A stretch of 64,000 nucleotides of DNA from the NCBI GenBank assembly GCA_052266715.1, contig JBQPRB010000002.1; one strand, given 5' to 3'. Every line of letters starts with the position of its first letter. Within the stretch, counting starts at the first letter, position 1. The DNA comes from Jeotgalibaca sp052266715 (GTDB lineage: Bacteria; Bacillota; Bacilli; Lactobacillales; Aerococcaceae). Under the pieces are notes generated by a model. That model saw only the letters and a list, made by a program, of their open reading frames with translations. It did no database searches and was not told where the DNA came from. Shown piece after piece: positions 16,390-25,389 of this stretch. Made by a program: the position numbers and the translations under genes.

Positions 16390-17334
16390 GTGCAAGAATA
16401 TAAACAGGTGGCAGGGGAATTGCGAAAACTTTTTCCGTCGATCATCATTAAGGAAAATGAATTCCTCAGCAATTATACATATACGAAAACAGGTGGACCA
16501 GTGGATGCCCTTGTTTTTCCAAAAACAAAAGACGAAGTGCAAAATATCGTAAAATGGACATTTGACAATAAAATTCCTTTAACGACTCTTGGCAATTCCA
16601 GTAATGTTATTATCCGTGATGGCGGTATTCGTGGCGTTGTAATGATTTTGACTCATATGGATGATATTCTTGTCAATAAAAATCAATTAATTGTCCAAAG
16701 CGGAGCAGCATTAATTGAAACTTCACGGGTAGCTTTACGTGAAAAACTGACTGGACTTGAATTTGCTTGTGGTATTCCAGGGAGTGTGGGCGGTGCTGTC
16801 TACATGAATGCAGGAGCCTATGGCGGTGAAGTTGAATCTGTCATTGAAACGGTCGAGGTTGTAACACTGAGCGGCGAGCGTAAAATATACACTCACAAGG
16901 AAATGGAATTCCGTTACCGCTACAGTGTCGTTCAAAATACCGGAGATATTGTGCTGGAAACAGTTTTTACTCTGGAAAAAGGTAAAGAAGACAAAATACA
17001 AGAAAAAATGACGGAATTCACAGAACTACGTGAATCTAAGCAACCGTTAGAATACCCATCATGTGGGAGTGTATTCAAACGCCCAACGGGTTACTTTACG
17101 GGGAAACTAATCCAGGACGCCGGCCTTCAAGGTAAACAATGGGGTGGAGCACAAATTTCCCTGAAACATGCCGGTTTCATTGTTAATATTGACGGGGCCA
17201 CTGCAACGGATTATATTGACTTGATAGGGTATATTCAAAAAGTAATTAAAGAAGTTTATGATGTTGAATTAGAAACAGAAGTACGCATCATTGGCGAAGA
17301 CCCGAGTAAAGTCATGGAGGAAGTAACTTCATGA
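16390..17334 (+). CDS. murB: UDP-N-acetylenolpyruvoylglucosamine reductase
   Basis: FAD enzyme that reduces UDP-GlcNAc enolpyruvate to UDP-MurNAc in peptidoglycan synthesis. 314 residues. FAD-binding motifs YTKTGGPVDALV, GNSSNVIIRDGG and GIPGSVGGAVYMNAGAYGGE; catalytic SCGSVFKRP (Ser proton donor) and the final Glu region ELETEVRIIGE. The GTG start 16390 has GAGGCG upstream. murB next to potABCD is a common arrangement in lactic acid bacteria; here an ABC ATPase and a regulator lie between them. Confidence 0.95.
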   Translation: MQEYKQVAGELRKLFPSIIIKENEFLSNYTYTKTGGPVDALVFPKTKDEVQNIVKWTFDNKIPLTTLGNSSNVIIRDGGIRGVVMILTHMDDILVNKNQLIVQSGAALIETSRVALREKLTGLEFACGIPGSVGGAVYMNAGAYGGEVESVIETVEVVTLSGERKIYTHKEMEFRYRYSVVQNTGDIVLETVFTLEKGKEDKIQEKMTEFTELRESKQPLEYPSCGSVFKRPTGYFTGKLIQDAGLQGKQWGGAQISLKHAGFIVNIDGATATDYIDLIGYIQKVIKEVYDVELETEVRIIGEDPSKVMEEVTS

Positions 17335-17368
17335 AACAGACATTCAAATAAGTAGAGGAGGAGATTTC

Positions 17369-19072
17369 TTGAAAAAGCCTTTTATTACCTTTCAAAATTT
17401 TACATTTACCTATTCTGATCAAACTGTTCCAATTTTAAACGAACTAAATGTAACAATTAATGAAGGTGAAAAAATTCTGGTAATCGGGCCAAGCGGATCC
17501 GGGAAATCAACCTTTGCACGCTGTTTGTCTGGGGTCTTGCCGAATAAGGACAACAATGATTTTTCGGGGAAAATTATAATTGGAGAAGATATCAATAATC
17601 CGATTATCTCCAATTTTCTGCCCAATGAACTTGCCATCAGTATGCTGGAAAGTGCTGCGACTATTCATGAGAAAAATAAAGGGCAGACGGTTCAACCTGC
17701 AGTTGAACCGTTTCAAACGTATCTAGAACAAAAAAAATTAGCAAGCATGGAATGGTTTTTAAGTAAATATCCTTCCTTAAAAGAAAGTTATAACATGATC
17801 TCAGACAGCCAGTTTGAAAAAATGAAATCAGCTGGCTTCTTTATTGATGACAAACCTGTTTTGATTTTGGATGAACCACTTGCCAATCTTGATCCAAAAT
17901 CTGGTGATATAGCAATGAAATTTATTGATGAATTAGCCAAACAAACGGACACAACTATTATCATTATCGAACATCGTCTGGAAGATGCGTTAGCTTATCC
18001 AATTGAAAGATTGATTTTACTTTCTGAAGGTCGATTAATGGCAGACGGAAAACCTTCTGATATTCTTAAGACAGATGTCCTAGGTGAAATTGGTATCAGA
18101 GAACCATTATACATAACCGCGATGCGCTATGCTGGGGTCAATCTCGATACGGTTAATAACTTGGACGATGTCCACAAAATAAATGGACCCAATTTAAAAG
18201 AACAAATGGAGTTGTGGCTGTCCTATCTTCCCCAATTCCAATATCGCGAACAACTGAAGCCTTTGATGGAACTGCGTGATATTAATTTCCAATATCCGTG
18301 GAACGAAAGACCAATACTCAAAAATGTTAGTCTCAAAATAAATCAAGGTGAGATGGTGAGTTTGGTGGGACCGAACGGTTCTGGTAAGACAACTCTTTCA
18401 AAGTTGATTTCCGGGGAAGAGGCTGTTCAAGAAGGCCAAATGTTATGGAAAGGGGAAGATGTCTCTTCGTATAATGCAGACGAATTAGCTGTTTGTATTG
18501 GTTACGTTCCCCAGAATCCATTGGAATCTATTTCCCAACCAACAATTGTCGATGAATTGGCTTACCGTTTGCGTAACCGTAATTTTTCTGAACAAGAAAT
18601 CAGTAAACGTATTGAGAAAGTTATCCGAATTTGTAGTTTGCAATACATTCGTGATTTACCTATCGCTGCTTTAAGTTTCGGGCAATTGCGTAGGGTAGCG
18701 ATTGGTTCCGTCTTGGTCTTGGATCCAGAGCTCATTATTGTTGATGAACCGGCAGCTGGTCAGGATTTGAATAGCTACATCGAAATTATGAATTTTCTTC
18801 AATCCATAAATTTAAGAGGCGTCAGCGTTCTTTTAGTAACCCATGATATTCATTTGATGCTTGAATATACCAAACGCGCAATCGTGATGGCAGAAGGGGA
18901 GGTCATCGCGGATGCTAGTCCTGTCATGGTCCTTGCCACACCCGAAATTGTAGCGGCTGCTTCCTTAAAAGAAACAAATCTCCTAACCTTTGCCAAACAA
19001 ATCAATATGACCGATCCTTATGCGTTTACAGATAAGTTTATTCATTATGATCGCGTTGCCAGATTGTTTTAG
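17369..19072 (+). CDS. ECF-type (YkoD-like) ABC transporter ATPase, two fused domains, first one degenerate
   Basis: 567 residues; TTG start with GAGGAGG. It has the architecture of YkoD-type ATPases of energy-coupling-factor vitamin/thiamine-precursor importers, including the inter-domain REPLYITAMRYAG segment. Domain 1: Walker A GPSGSGKS (40-47) and Walker B VLILDEPLANLDP (164-176) with His202 intact, but the Q-loop region is unrecognisable and the LSGGQ signature reads ISDSQ (144-148). Domain 2 is complete: GPNGSGKT (334-341), LSFGQ (435-439), IIVDEP (456-461). No EcfT or S-component gene is next to it, so the substrate is unknown. The missing signature should weaken one of the two ATP sites. 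Confidence 0.82.
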   Translation: MKKPFITFQNFTFTYSDQTVPILNELNVTINEGEKILVIGPSGSGKSTFARCLSGVLPNKDNNDFSGKIIIGEDINNPIISNFLPNELAISMLESAATIHEKNKGQTVQPAVEPFQTYLEQKKLASMEWFLSKYPSLKESYNMISDSQFEKMKSAGFFIDDKPVLILDEPLANLDPKSGDIAMKFIDELAKQTDTTIIIIEHRLEDALAYPIERLILLSEGRLMADGKPSDILKTDVLGEIGIREPLYITAMRYAGVNLDTVNNLDDVHKINGPNLKEQMELWLSYLPQFQYREQLKPLMELRDINFQYPWNERPILKNVSLKINQGEMVSLVGPNGSGKTTLSKLISGEEAVQEGQMLWKGEDVSSYNADELAVCIGYVPQNPLESISQPTIVDELAYRLRNRNFSEQEISKRIEKVIRICSLQYIRDLPIAALSFGQLRRVAIGSVLVLDPELIIVDEPAAGQDLNSYIEIMNFLQSINLRGVSVLLVTHDIHLMLEYTKRAIVMAEGEVIADASPVMVLATPEIVAAASLKETNLLTFAKQINMTDPYAFTDKFIHYDRVARLF

Positions 19073-19080
19073 TTATAGAG

Positions 19081-19114
19081 AAACCTTATTCTGAAAAAGA
19101 ATAAGGTTTTTTTT
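19081..19114 (+). terminator. Terminator after the YkoD-like gene
   Basis: An 11-bp stem AAACCTTATTC / GAATAAGGTTT, 7-base loop, followed by T. Confidence 0.88.
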
Positions 19115-19125
19115 CATTAAAAGTC

Positions 19126-19153
19126 TTGTCTTTTTCTGAAAGACTATTATAAT
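19126..19153 (+). promoter_or_regulatory. Candidate promoter of the regulator-pot operon
   Basis: TTGTCT (19126-19131), a 16-base spacer and TATAAT (19148-19153), downstream of the previous terminator and 64 bases before the regulator start. Confidence 0.5.
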
Positions 19154-19170
19154 CATATTCGGACCTAAAC

Positions 19171-19186
19171 TAAAAGATTACTTTTA
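19171..19186 (+). promoter_or_regulatory. Candidate operator of the XRE-cupin regulator
   Basis: A palindrome TAAAAG-ATTA-CTTTTA between promoter and start codon of the regulator gene, a position where an autoregulatory repressor would bind. Inferred from position and symmetry only. Confidence 0.35.
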
Positions 19187-19216
19187 CTAAACTTTCTGAT
19201 GAAAAGAGGTAGTCCT

Positions 19217-19759
19217 ATGGATATTGGGAAAAAATTAAAAGAGTTGCGACTTCAAAAGAATTTGACGCAAGAAGAGCTGGGAGAACGGACTGATTTAACA
19301 AAGGGTTACATATCCCAGCTTGAGAATGGTTTCAGCTCACCTTCTATGGAAACCTTTTTTGACATCTTGGAGGTGCTTGGAACGACGCCGAAAGATTTTT
19401 TTGATCCAGAGAGTACAGCACAACAAATTGTCTACACAAAAAAAGATGTCACAATTTTTAAGGATGATGATAAAGGTTTCTCCACCTCCTGGTTAGTTCC
19501 GGATTCAAATGACAAAGAAATGGAACCAGTTATGTTAACATTAGAACCAGAAGGTGAGTTTAAACAATACCCACCCTCCTTATCCGAAACATTTGGCTAT
19601 GTTTTGAAAGGTGCAGTCGAGTTACAGGTGGGGGAAGATGTCTATCCCATAAAAAAAGGACAGTCTTTTTATTTTGAAGCTTCTGAATTTCATCAATTAC
19701 GAAATGCAAGTAGTATGCAATCGCGCATTTTGTTAGTGGTGACAGATTCATATTTATAA
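19217..19759 (+). CDS. XRE-family transcriptional regulator with cupin domain (PuuR-like)
   Basis: Probably senses a small ligand and controls the polyamine importer genes that follow. 180 residues: helix-turn-helix at about 6-60 (KLKELRLQKNLTQEELGERT ... YISQLENG), short linker, and a C-terminal cupin barrel (about 105-175). Start is set at ATG 19217 because AAAGAGGT is correctly spaced; the frame extends to ATG 19199. The same XRE-cupin type precedes potABCD in many Firmicutes. That it represses this operon in response to polyamines is an inference from context. Confidence 0.87.
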   Translation: MDIGKKLKELRLQKNLTQEELGERTDLTKGYISQLENGFSSPSMETFFDILEVLGTTPKDFFDPESTAQQIVYTKKDVTIFKDDDKGFSTSWLVPDSNDKEMEPVMLTLEPEGEFKQYPPSLSETFGYVLKGAVELQVGEDVYPIKKGQSFYFEASEFHQLRNASSMQSRILLVVTDSYL

Positions 19760-19783
19760 ATAATGAAAGCGTAGGTGTAAGGA

Positions 19784-20872
19784 ATGGCAAATGAAACAAT
19801 CATTACTTTGGAAAATGTAAATAAAGTATATGATGATGAAACTGTATTGCATGATATTAATTTTGAGGTAGAACGAGGTAAGTTTTATACATTACTAGGA
19901 CCATCAGGATGTGGGAAAACGACGATACTACGTCTTATTGCTGGTTTTACGGATGCGACAAACGGCAAAATCCGGATCAATGATCAAGTAGTCAACGATG
20001 TCCCACCAAATAAACGGAAAGTAAATACCGTGTTTCAGGACTATGCACTTTTCCCACATATGAATGTTTTTGATAATGTGGCATTTGGTTTGTCATTAAA
20101 AAAATTACCTAAAAACGAAATTGAACAAAAAGTCAAAGAGGCTTTAAAAATGGTTCAGTTATCGGGTTATGAAAAACGTGAAATTCGTGAAATGTCGGGT
20201 GGACAACAGCAACGGGTTGCGATTGCCCGTGCGATTGTGAATGAGCCGGAAGTATTGTTACTGGATGAACCACTTTCTGCCCTTGATTTAAAATTACGTA
20301 CTGAAATGCAATATGAACTAAGGGAAATTCAACAACGTTTGGGAATTACCTTTATTTTCGTGACGCATGACCAAGAAGAAGCGTTAGCAATGAGTGACTG
20401 GATATTTGTAATGAATAAAGGACATATCGTTCAAAGTGGTACGCCAGTAGATATTTATGATGAACCGATTAGTCGTTTTGTAGCTGATTTTATCGGGGAA
20501 AGTAATATCGTACCCGGAACGATGGTTGATGATTACCGTGTCAATTTTGTAGGCAAAGAGTTCGAATGTGCGGATGCTGGAATCACTCCTGGAGAAAAAA
20601 TTGAAATTGTTATTCGTCCGGAAGATTTGGAATTAACGACGGTTGAAAAAGGAAAGTTGATTGTTAAAGTAGACACACAATTATTCCGTGGGGTACATTA
20701 CGAAATTATTGGTTACGATGCTGATGGTAATGAGTGGATGGTTCATTCAACGAAAAAGGCAGAAATTGGTAAAGAAGTCGGCTTGTACTTTACCCCGCAA
20801 GATATCCACGTTATGCGTCTCGGTGAAACCGAAGAAGAATTCGATGCGCGTCTCGAAAGCTACGAAGAGTAA
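19784..20872 (+). CDS. potA: Spermidine/putrescine ABC transporter ATP-binding protein
   Basis: Energises polyamine uptake. 362 residues: Walker A GPSGCGKT (about 39-46), Q-loop FQDYALFPH, signature MSGGQQQRVAIARA, Walker B LLLDEPLSALD, H-loop FVTHDQEEA, then a C-terminal regulatory OB-like (TOBE) domain from about 270. First structural gene of potABCD, 24 bases after the regulator. Complete. Confidence 0.95.
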   Translation: MANETIITLENVNKVYDDETVLHDINFEVERGKFYTLLGPSGCGKTTILRLIAGFTDATNGKIRINDQVVNDVPPNKRKVNTVFQDYALFPHMNVFDNVAFGLSLKKLPKNEIEQKVKEALKMVQLSGYEKREIREMSGGQQQRVAIARAIVNEPEVLLLDEPLSALDLKLRTEMQYELREIQQRLGITFIFVTHDQEEALAMSDWIFVMNKGHIVQSGTPVDIYDEPISRFVADFIGESNIVPGTMVDDYRVNFVGKEFECADAGITPGEKIEIVIRPEDLELTTVEKGKLIVKVDTQLFRGVHYEIIGYDADGNEWMVHSTKKAEIGKEVGLYFTPQDIHVMRLGETEEEFDARLESYEE

Positions 20873-20883
20873 GGAGGGCCAAA

Positions 20884-21696
20884 ATGACGACACGTTCTAA
20901 ATATTGGTTCTCAGCCCCTTATATATTGTGGTTGGGACTATTTGTAATTATTCCGGTTTTGTTGATTTTATATCAATCATTTTTTGATATTTCTGGTAAT
21001 TTTACATTTGCTAATTACATGGCTTATTTTACATCTGGCAACTATTTAGCAATGACTTTTAATTCATTTTTCTATGCATTCTTAATTACGTTAGTGACGT
21101 TTTTAATCAGCTACCCAACCGCATTATTCTTGAGTCGAACAAAGAATAAACAATTGTGGCTGTCGCTTATTATTCTGCCGACTTGGGTGAATTTGTTGCT
21201 AAAAGCCTATGCTTTTATTGGGATTTTCAGCCAGAGTGGTTCTGTGAACCAATTCCTCGAGTTTTTGGGAATCGGATCACAACAACTATTATTTACTGAC
21301 TTTAGTTTTGTATTTGTTGCTTCTTATATTGAATTACCTTTCATGATTCTACCCATTTATAACTCGATAATGGAAATCAATCCCTCATTGCAAATGGCTA
21401 GTTATGACTTAGGCGCTAATCGTTGGGAAACTTTAAAACGTGTTATCTTCCCACTCAGCATGAGTGGCGTCCGCAGTGGGTTCCAGGCTGTTTTTATTCC
21501 ATCTTTATCATTGTTTATGTTAACACGGATGATTGGTGGAAATCGTGTAGTCACGTTGGGTACAGCTGTGGAGCAACATTTCCTGGTTACGCAAAACTGG
21601 GGGATGGGATCAACAATCGGAGTCGTCCTAATTGTGGCAATGATTGTTATCATGATTCTTACTGGCGAAAAAAAAGATAAAGGGGGCAGCAGATAA
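20884..21696 (+). CDS. potB: Spermidine/putrescine ABC transporter permease
   Basis: One of the two membrane subunits of the polyamine importer. 270 residues with six predicted helices and the ATPase-contact (EAA) loop about ASYDLGANRWETLKRVIFPLS. Start ATG with AAGGAGG. Its stop overlaps the potC start by one base, typical for a coupled permease pair. Confidence 0.94.
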   Translation: MTTRSKYWFSAPYILWLGLFVIIPVLLILYQSFFDISGNFTFANYMAYFTSGNYLAMTFNSFFYAFLITLVTFLISYPTALFLSRTKNKQLWLSLIILPTWVNLLLKAYAFIGIFSQSGSVNQFLEFLGIGSQQLLFTDFSFVFVASYIELPFMILPIYNSIMEINPSLQMASYDLGANRWETLKRVIFPLSMSGVRSGFQAVFIPSLSLFMLTRMIGGNRVVTLGTAVEQHFLVTQNWGMGSTIGVVLIVAMIVIMILTGEKKDKGGSR

Positions 21697-22538
21697 TGAA
21701 ATTAACAGCTAATTCAAAGTGGAGTAATATTTATCTGGTGCTTGTTTTTATGGTTTTATATTTGCCGATTTTCTACTTAATTTTCTATTCGTTTAATGCT
21801 GGTGGAACCATGAATGAGTTCACGGGATTTACTTGGGAACATTATCAAGCCGTTTTTGAAGATAAACGTTTGATAGGGATTGTACTGAACACACTCCTCG
21901 TCGCTTTGTTATCGGCATTAATTGCAACCGTAATTGGGACATTCGGTGCGATTTACATTTATTACACCAAAAAAATACAAACGAGAAGAATTTTGCTAAG
22001 CTTGAATAACGTATTGATGGTATCTCCTGATGTTATTATCGGAGCGAGCTTATTGATTTTATTTACTCTGATTGGATTCAGTTTAGGCTTTGCTTCTGTA
22101 TTGTTTGCACATGTTGCGTTTTCTATTCCAATCGTGGTGTTGATGGTCTTGCCTCGTTTATACGAAATGAAAGATTCGATGATTAGCGCCGCACAGGATT
22201 TAGGAGCCAATTCATGGCAAGTCATTTCCCGTATTTTGTTGCCAAGTATTACCCCAGGGATTTTGAGTGGCTTTTTTATGGCCTTTACGTATTCACTGGA
22301 TGATTTTGCGGTAACATTCTTCGTTACAGGTAACGGTTTTAGTACGTTAGCTGTTGAAATTTATTCGCGGGCTCGTCGTGGCGTAAGTTTGGAAATCAAT
22401 GCCTTAAGTGCCTTAATGTTCCTGTTCACACTTGTCTTGATACTCGGTTATAACGCGATTCAAATGTATGGTCAAAAGAAACGTGATAAATCAGTAAAAG
22501 CAGTTGGTTTTACGCAGAATGAGGTGGTTAAGCCATGA
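21696..22538 (+). CDS. potC: Spermidine/putrescine ABC transporter permease
   Basis: Second membrane subunit of the importer. 280 residues, six predicted helices, EAA loop AAQDLGANSWQVISRILLPS and the PotC-typical segment YSLDDFAVTFFVTGNG near helix 5. Overlaps potB by one base and potD by four (ATGA). Confidence 0.94.
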   Translation: MKLTANSKWSNIYLVLVFMVLYLPIFYLIFYSFNAGGTMNEFTGFTWEHYQAVFEDKRLIGIVLNTLLVALLSALIATVIGTFGAIYIYYTKKIQTRRILLSLNNVLMVSPDVIIGASLLILFTLIGFSLGFASVLFAHVAFSIPIVVLMVLPRLYEMKDSMISAAQDLGANSWQVISRILLPSITPGILSGFFMAFTYSLDDFAVTFFVTGNGFSTLAVEIYSRARRGVSLEINALSALMFLFTLVLILGYNAIQMYGQKKRDKSVKAVGFTQNEVVKP

Positions 22539-23605
22539 AGAAATTAGTCTGGGCAGCAGCTTCCGTTTTAGCGGTTTGTTTGTTACTGGCATTTGGAATT
22601 GATTATTTGAATAAAGCACAAGGTTTCACTGGTGAAAATACCTTGACGATTTATAACTGGGGAGACTACATTGAACCTTCTTTAATTGAAAAATTCGAAG
22701 AGGAAACAGGTTACAAAGTTTCCTATGAAACTTTCGATTCGAATGAAGCCATGTATACGAAAATAAATCAGGGCGGAACATCCTATGATATCGCCGTTCC
22801 TTCTGAATATATGATTTCCCGGATGATTGAAGAGAATATGCTATTGAAACTGGACCATTCAAAAATAGAAGGTTTGGACCATATTAATCCGCGTTTCCTC
22901 GATTTGAGTTTTGATGAAGGGAACAGTTACTCTATCCCTTATTTCTGGGGGACATTGGGAATTATCTATAATGATAAGTTTATTGATGAAGCACCCACGT
23001 CCTGGAATGATCTTTGGAATGATTCTTATCGCAACGATTTGATGCTAATCGATGGTGCGCGAGAGGTAATGGGAATTGGTTTGCAAAGCGAAGGCTATTC
23101 CTTGAACGAAACGAATCCCGAAGTCTTGGTTGATGTAGCTGCGAAATTAAAAGAAATGACGCCAAACGTCAAAGCCATAATTGCGGACGAAATAAAAATG
23201 TACATGATTCAGGAAGAAGCCGCCATGGCTGTTACTTTCTCAGGAGAAGCAAGTGAAATGATCTGGGAAAATGAGAATCTGCATTATGTAATTCCAGAAG
23301 AGGGAACGAACTTATGGTTCGATAACATTGTTATTCCCAAAACAGCTCATAATGTCGAAGGAGCTTATGCGTTCATCAACTTCATGTTGGATCCGGAAAA
23401 TGCAGCTATCAATGCTGATTATGTCGGCTATTCAACACCGAATGCTTCTGCCATGGAACTGATGGACCCAGAAGTAATTGCCGACGAGCAATTTTATCCT
23501 TCTGACAAGGCTATTGAAAATATGGAAGTATATGAAAACCTGGGACCAGAATTGTTGGGTATTTACAATGATTTATTCCTGGAAGTCAAAATGTATAGAA
23601 ACTAA
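22535..23605 (+). CDS. potD: Spermidine/putrescine-binding protein
   Basis: Extracellular substrate-binding subunit delivering polyamine to PotBC. 356 residues. N-terminal hydrophobic segment (about 3-21), then the mature start LTIYNWGDYIEPSLIEKFEEE and binding-cleft features YETFDSNEAMYTKI, IPYFWGTLGIIYN, MIQEEAAMA, WFDNIVIPKTA. The hydrophobic segment contains a Cys (LAVC) but not a good lipobox, so it may be membrane-anchored by the uncleaved helix, as in streptococcal PotD. Overlaps potC by four bases. Confidence 0.94.
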   Translation: MKKLVWAAASVLAVCLLLAFGIDYLNKAQGFTGENTLTIYNWGDYIEPSLIEKFEEETGYKVSYETFDSNEAMYTKINQGGTSYDIAVPSEYMISRMIEENMLLKLDHSKIEGLDHINPRFLDLSFDEGNSYSIPYFWGTLGIIYNDKFIDEAPTSWNDLWNDSYRNDLMLIDGAREVMGIGLQSEGYSLNETNPEVLVDVAAKLKEMTPNVKAIIADEIKMYMIQEEAAMAVTFSGEASEMIWENENLHYVIPEEGTNLWFDNIVIPKTAHNVEGAYAFINFMLDPENAAINADYVGYSTPNASAMELMDPEVIADEQFYPSDKAIENMEVYENLGPELLGIYNDLFLEVKMYRN

Positions 23606-23647
23606 AAAAATGACTTGTACCGCACAATTGCGATGCAAGTCATTTTT
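23606..23647. terminator. Bidirectional terminator between potD and the serine dehydratase genes
   Basis: Stem AAAAATGACTTGTA / TGCAAGTCATTTTT with an internal 14-base loop and A/T tails. Confidence 0.8.
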
Positions 23648-23648
23648 A

Positions 23649-24554
23649 TTATTCTACATTAGTCCCGCCAATTTCCAACTCTGTACCAAATATCTTCATC
23701 TTCAGCCGCACGCCTTCGCGCGTTGCAGCCAAACCACCCAAACCGGTTTCCCTTAGGGAAGGGGGGAGGTTCTCACCAACGCGACGCATAGCCTCGATAA
23801 CATCATCAGCGGGAATTTTATTCGTCAAGCCAGCTAAGGCCATGTCAGCAGAAATGAGCGCGTTTACGGCACCAATTGCGTTCCGTTTTACACAAGGTAT
23901 TTCAACTAAACCAGCTACTGGATCACATACCAAACCGAGAAGATTACTCAAAGCCATTGCCAATGCTTCGGCACTCTCGATAGGCGTACCACCCGAAATT
24001 TCGACTGCGGCTGCCGCTGCCATTCCAGAGGCACTTCCGACTTCCGCTTGACACCCGCCTGCAGCCCCTGAAATCATGGCATTGTTGGCAATAACCATAC
24101 CAAAACCACTCGCACAAAAGAGCATTTGAACCATCTGATCCTCAGTCAATTCCAATTTATCTTTTATACCGAACATTACCCCTGGCAAGGTGCCAGATGA
24201 TCCAGCAGTAGGTGTGGCACAAATGATGCCAAGTGAGGCATTTACTTCATTAGTAGCAATCGCATTTTCGACCGCTACTAATAAGTCGTTACCTGCCAAG
24301 GATTTACCTTTTTTACGGTAATTTCTTAATTTAACTGCTTCACCACCGGTTAAACCGGTAGGTGAAAAGACCCCATCTCCAGCCAGTCCTTTTTCAACGG
24401 CATTTTTCATGACCAAATAATTTTTACGCATCTGTTCCCAAATTTCTTCGCGTGAACGGTGGGATGTAAGCATTTCTTGTCGAACCATTAATTCTGAAAT
24501 GGGTAATTTTTTTTCCAAGGCATCATTTACAAGTTCTTCAACCGATTGATACAT
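23649..24554 (-). CDS. sdaAA: L-serine dehydratase, iron-sulfur-dependent, alpha subunit
   Basis: Deaminates L-serine to pyruvate using a [4Fe-4S] cluster. 301 residues; cluster and active-site cysteines are visible in IICATPTAGSSGTLPG, SGAAGGCQAEVGSA, LGLVCDPVAGLVEIPCVKRNA. Start set at ATG 24554 because AGGAGG is six bases upstream; the earlier in-frame ATG 24560 abuts it. It is the second gene of a beta-alpha pair (10 bases after sdaAB). It links to the glycine cleavage and pyruvate carboxylase genes at the end of the window by substrate only. Confidence 0.95.
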   Translation of the reverse strand: MYQSVEELVNDALEKKLPISELMVRQEMLTSHRSREEIWEQMRKNYLVMKNAVEKGLAGDGVFSPTGLTGGEAVKLRNYRKKGKSLAGNDLLVAVENAIATNEVNASLGIICATPTAGSSGTLPGVMFGIKDKLELTEDQMVQMLFCASGFGMVIANNAMISGAAGGCQAEVGSASGMAAAAAVEISGGTPIESAEALAMALSNLLGLVCDPVAGLVEIPCVKRNAIGAVNALISADMALAGLTNKIPADDVIEAMRRVGENLPPSLRETGLGGLAATREGVRLKMKIFGTELEIGGTNVE

Positions 24555-24564
24555 CTTCATCCTC

Positions 24565-25245
24565 CTACTTGATTAAAATCGCCTGTTCTATAAACGGCAT
24601 ATTATTTATTTCTGAAATCATCAGACTTGAAGGGGTGGTTTCCATGTAGAGGATGACCCATTCAAGTTCGCCTTCACGGAAGATGCGGATATCTGTTAAA
24701 TGATAGCCGTGTTTTTTAAAAAAATCTTCCCAATCTTCCATCTTGAATAAACCAAGATGATGGCTATTTTGTTTGATGAAATAAAGCGGGAGGTAACCAT
24801 CTATTGTCATGGGAAATTCTGCAATTTCCACTTGATTCAACGCAATGGTTCCACCACCAACTGAACTACCGGTGGCGACAATGCGCAAATCATCCCGCTC
24901 CAGCGTCATCCGGGCTGTATTAGGATGGCCGACCGGAGAAGGGACTTTCTCTTCTATGAAATGTACCTCTATATGCTGTGATTCAGCCATTTCCACTGCA
25001 TTAGGGAGCATGGGATCATCCGCGTTAAGTCCCAATATACCTCCCAAAATTGCAAAATCAGTGCCATGACCTAAATGGGTATCCGCAAAAGATTCATAAT
25101 ATTGGATTGTAATTTTTTTTGGCAACATACCGAAAAGTTGGGCTGCTGCCTTTCCAAGTGCCAATGCACCAGCAGTATGGGAACTGGATGGCCCTACCAT
25201 GATGGGTCCGATTATATCGAAAACGCTACGAAATGTATTTGCCAT
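24565..25245 (-). CDS. sdaAB: L-serine dehydratase, iron-sulfur-dependent, beta subunit
   Basis: Partner of the alpha subunit. 226 residues with the serine-binding motif MVGPSSSHTAGALALG near the N-terminus, GHGTDFAILGGILG, SPVGHPNTARM and SSVGGGTI; the C-terminal about 70 residues look like an ACT-type regulatory domain. Start ATG with GGAGGA upstream. First gene of the pair, divergent from rpiA. Confidence 0.94.
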   Translation of the reverse strand: MANTFRSVFDIIGPIMVGPSSSHTAGALALGKAAAQLFGMLPKKITIQYYESFADTHLGHGTDFAILGGILGLNADDPMLPNAVEMAESQHIEVHFIEEKVPSPVGHPNTARMTLERDDLRIVATGSSVGGGTIALNQVEIAEFPMTIDGYLPLYFIKQNSHHLGLFKMEDWEDFFKKHGYHLTDIRIFREGELEWVILYMETTPSSLMISEINNMPFIEQAILIK

Positions 25246-25335
25246 ACCTTTTCCTCCCGATCTATGAATAAACTCATCATTGATTATATCAAAAATCCGG
25301 CGAATAGTCGCATTTCTAATCTATATTTTATTCTG

Positions 25336-25358
25336 GCACGAAAGCGCTATGCTATAAT
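25336..25358 (+). promoter_or_regulatory. rpiA promoter with possible CcpA-like site
   Basis: TGC-TATAAT (25350-25358) is an extended -10. Overlapping it, GGCACGAAAGCGCTATGC has the AAAGCGCT core of CcpA sites but deviates from the full consensus at several positions, so catabolite control is only a possibility. Confidence 0.4.
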
Positions 25359-25389
25359 GAAAGCAATAAGTTTAAGGGGAATGGATAAC

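Noticed and set aside
17331..17351. Six-codon frame overlapping the murB stop
   Set aside because: Has a start and stop but no own ribosome-binding site or notable codons; it may be chance.
17369..17900. Frameshift in the first ATPase domain
   Set aside because: Length between Walker A and Walker B is normal, and the other two frames do not encode the missing Q-loop or LSGGQ; the segment ISDSQ aligns without a gap to LSGGQ.
22535..22600. Lipobox in PotD
   Set aside because: The Cys follows LAV rather than a small residue, and the hydrophobic stretch continues after it, so lipidation is not convincing.
25075..25389. N-terminal extension of rpiA
   Set aside because: The open frame continues upstream across the divergent sdaAB start and the rpiA promoter; the product without it has normal length.
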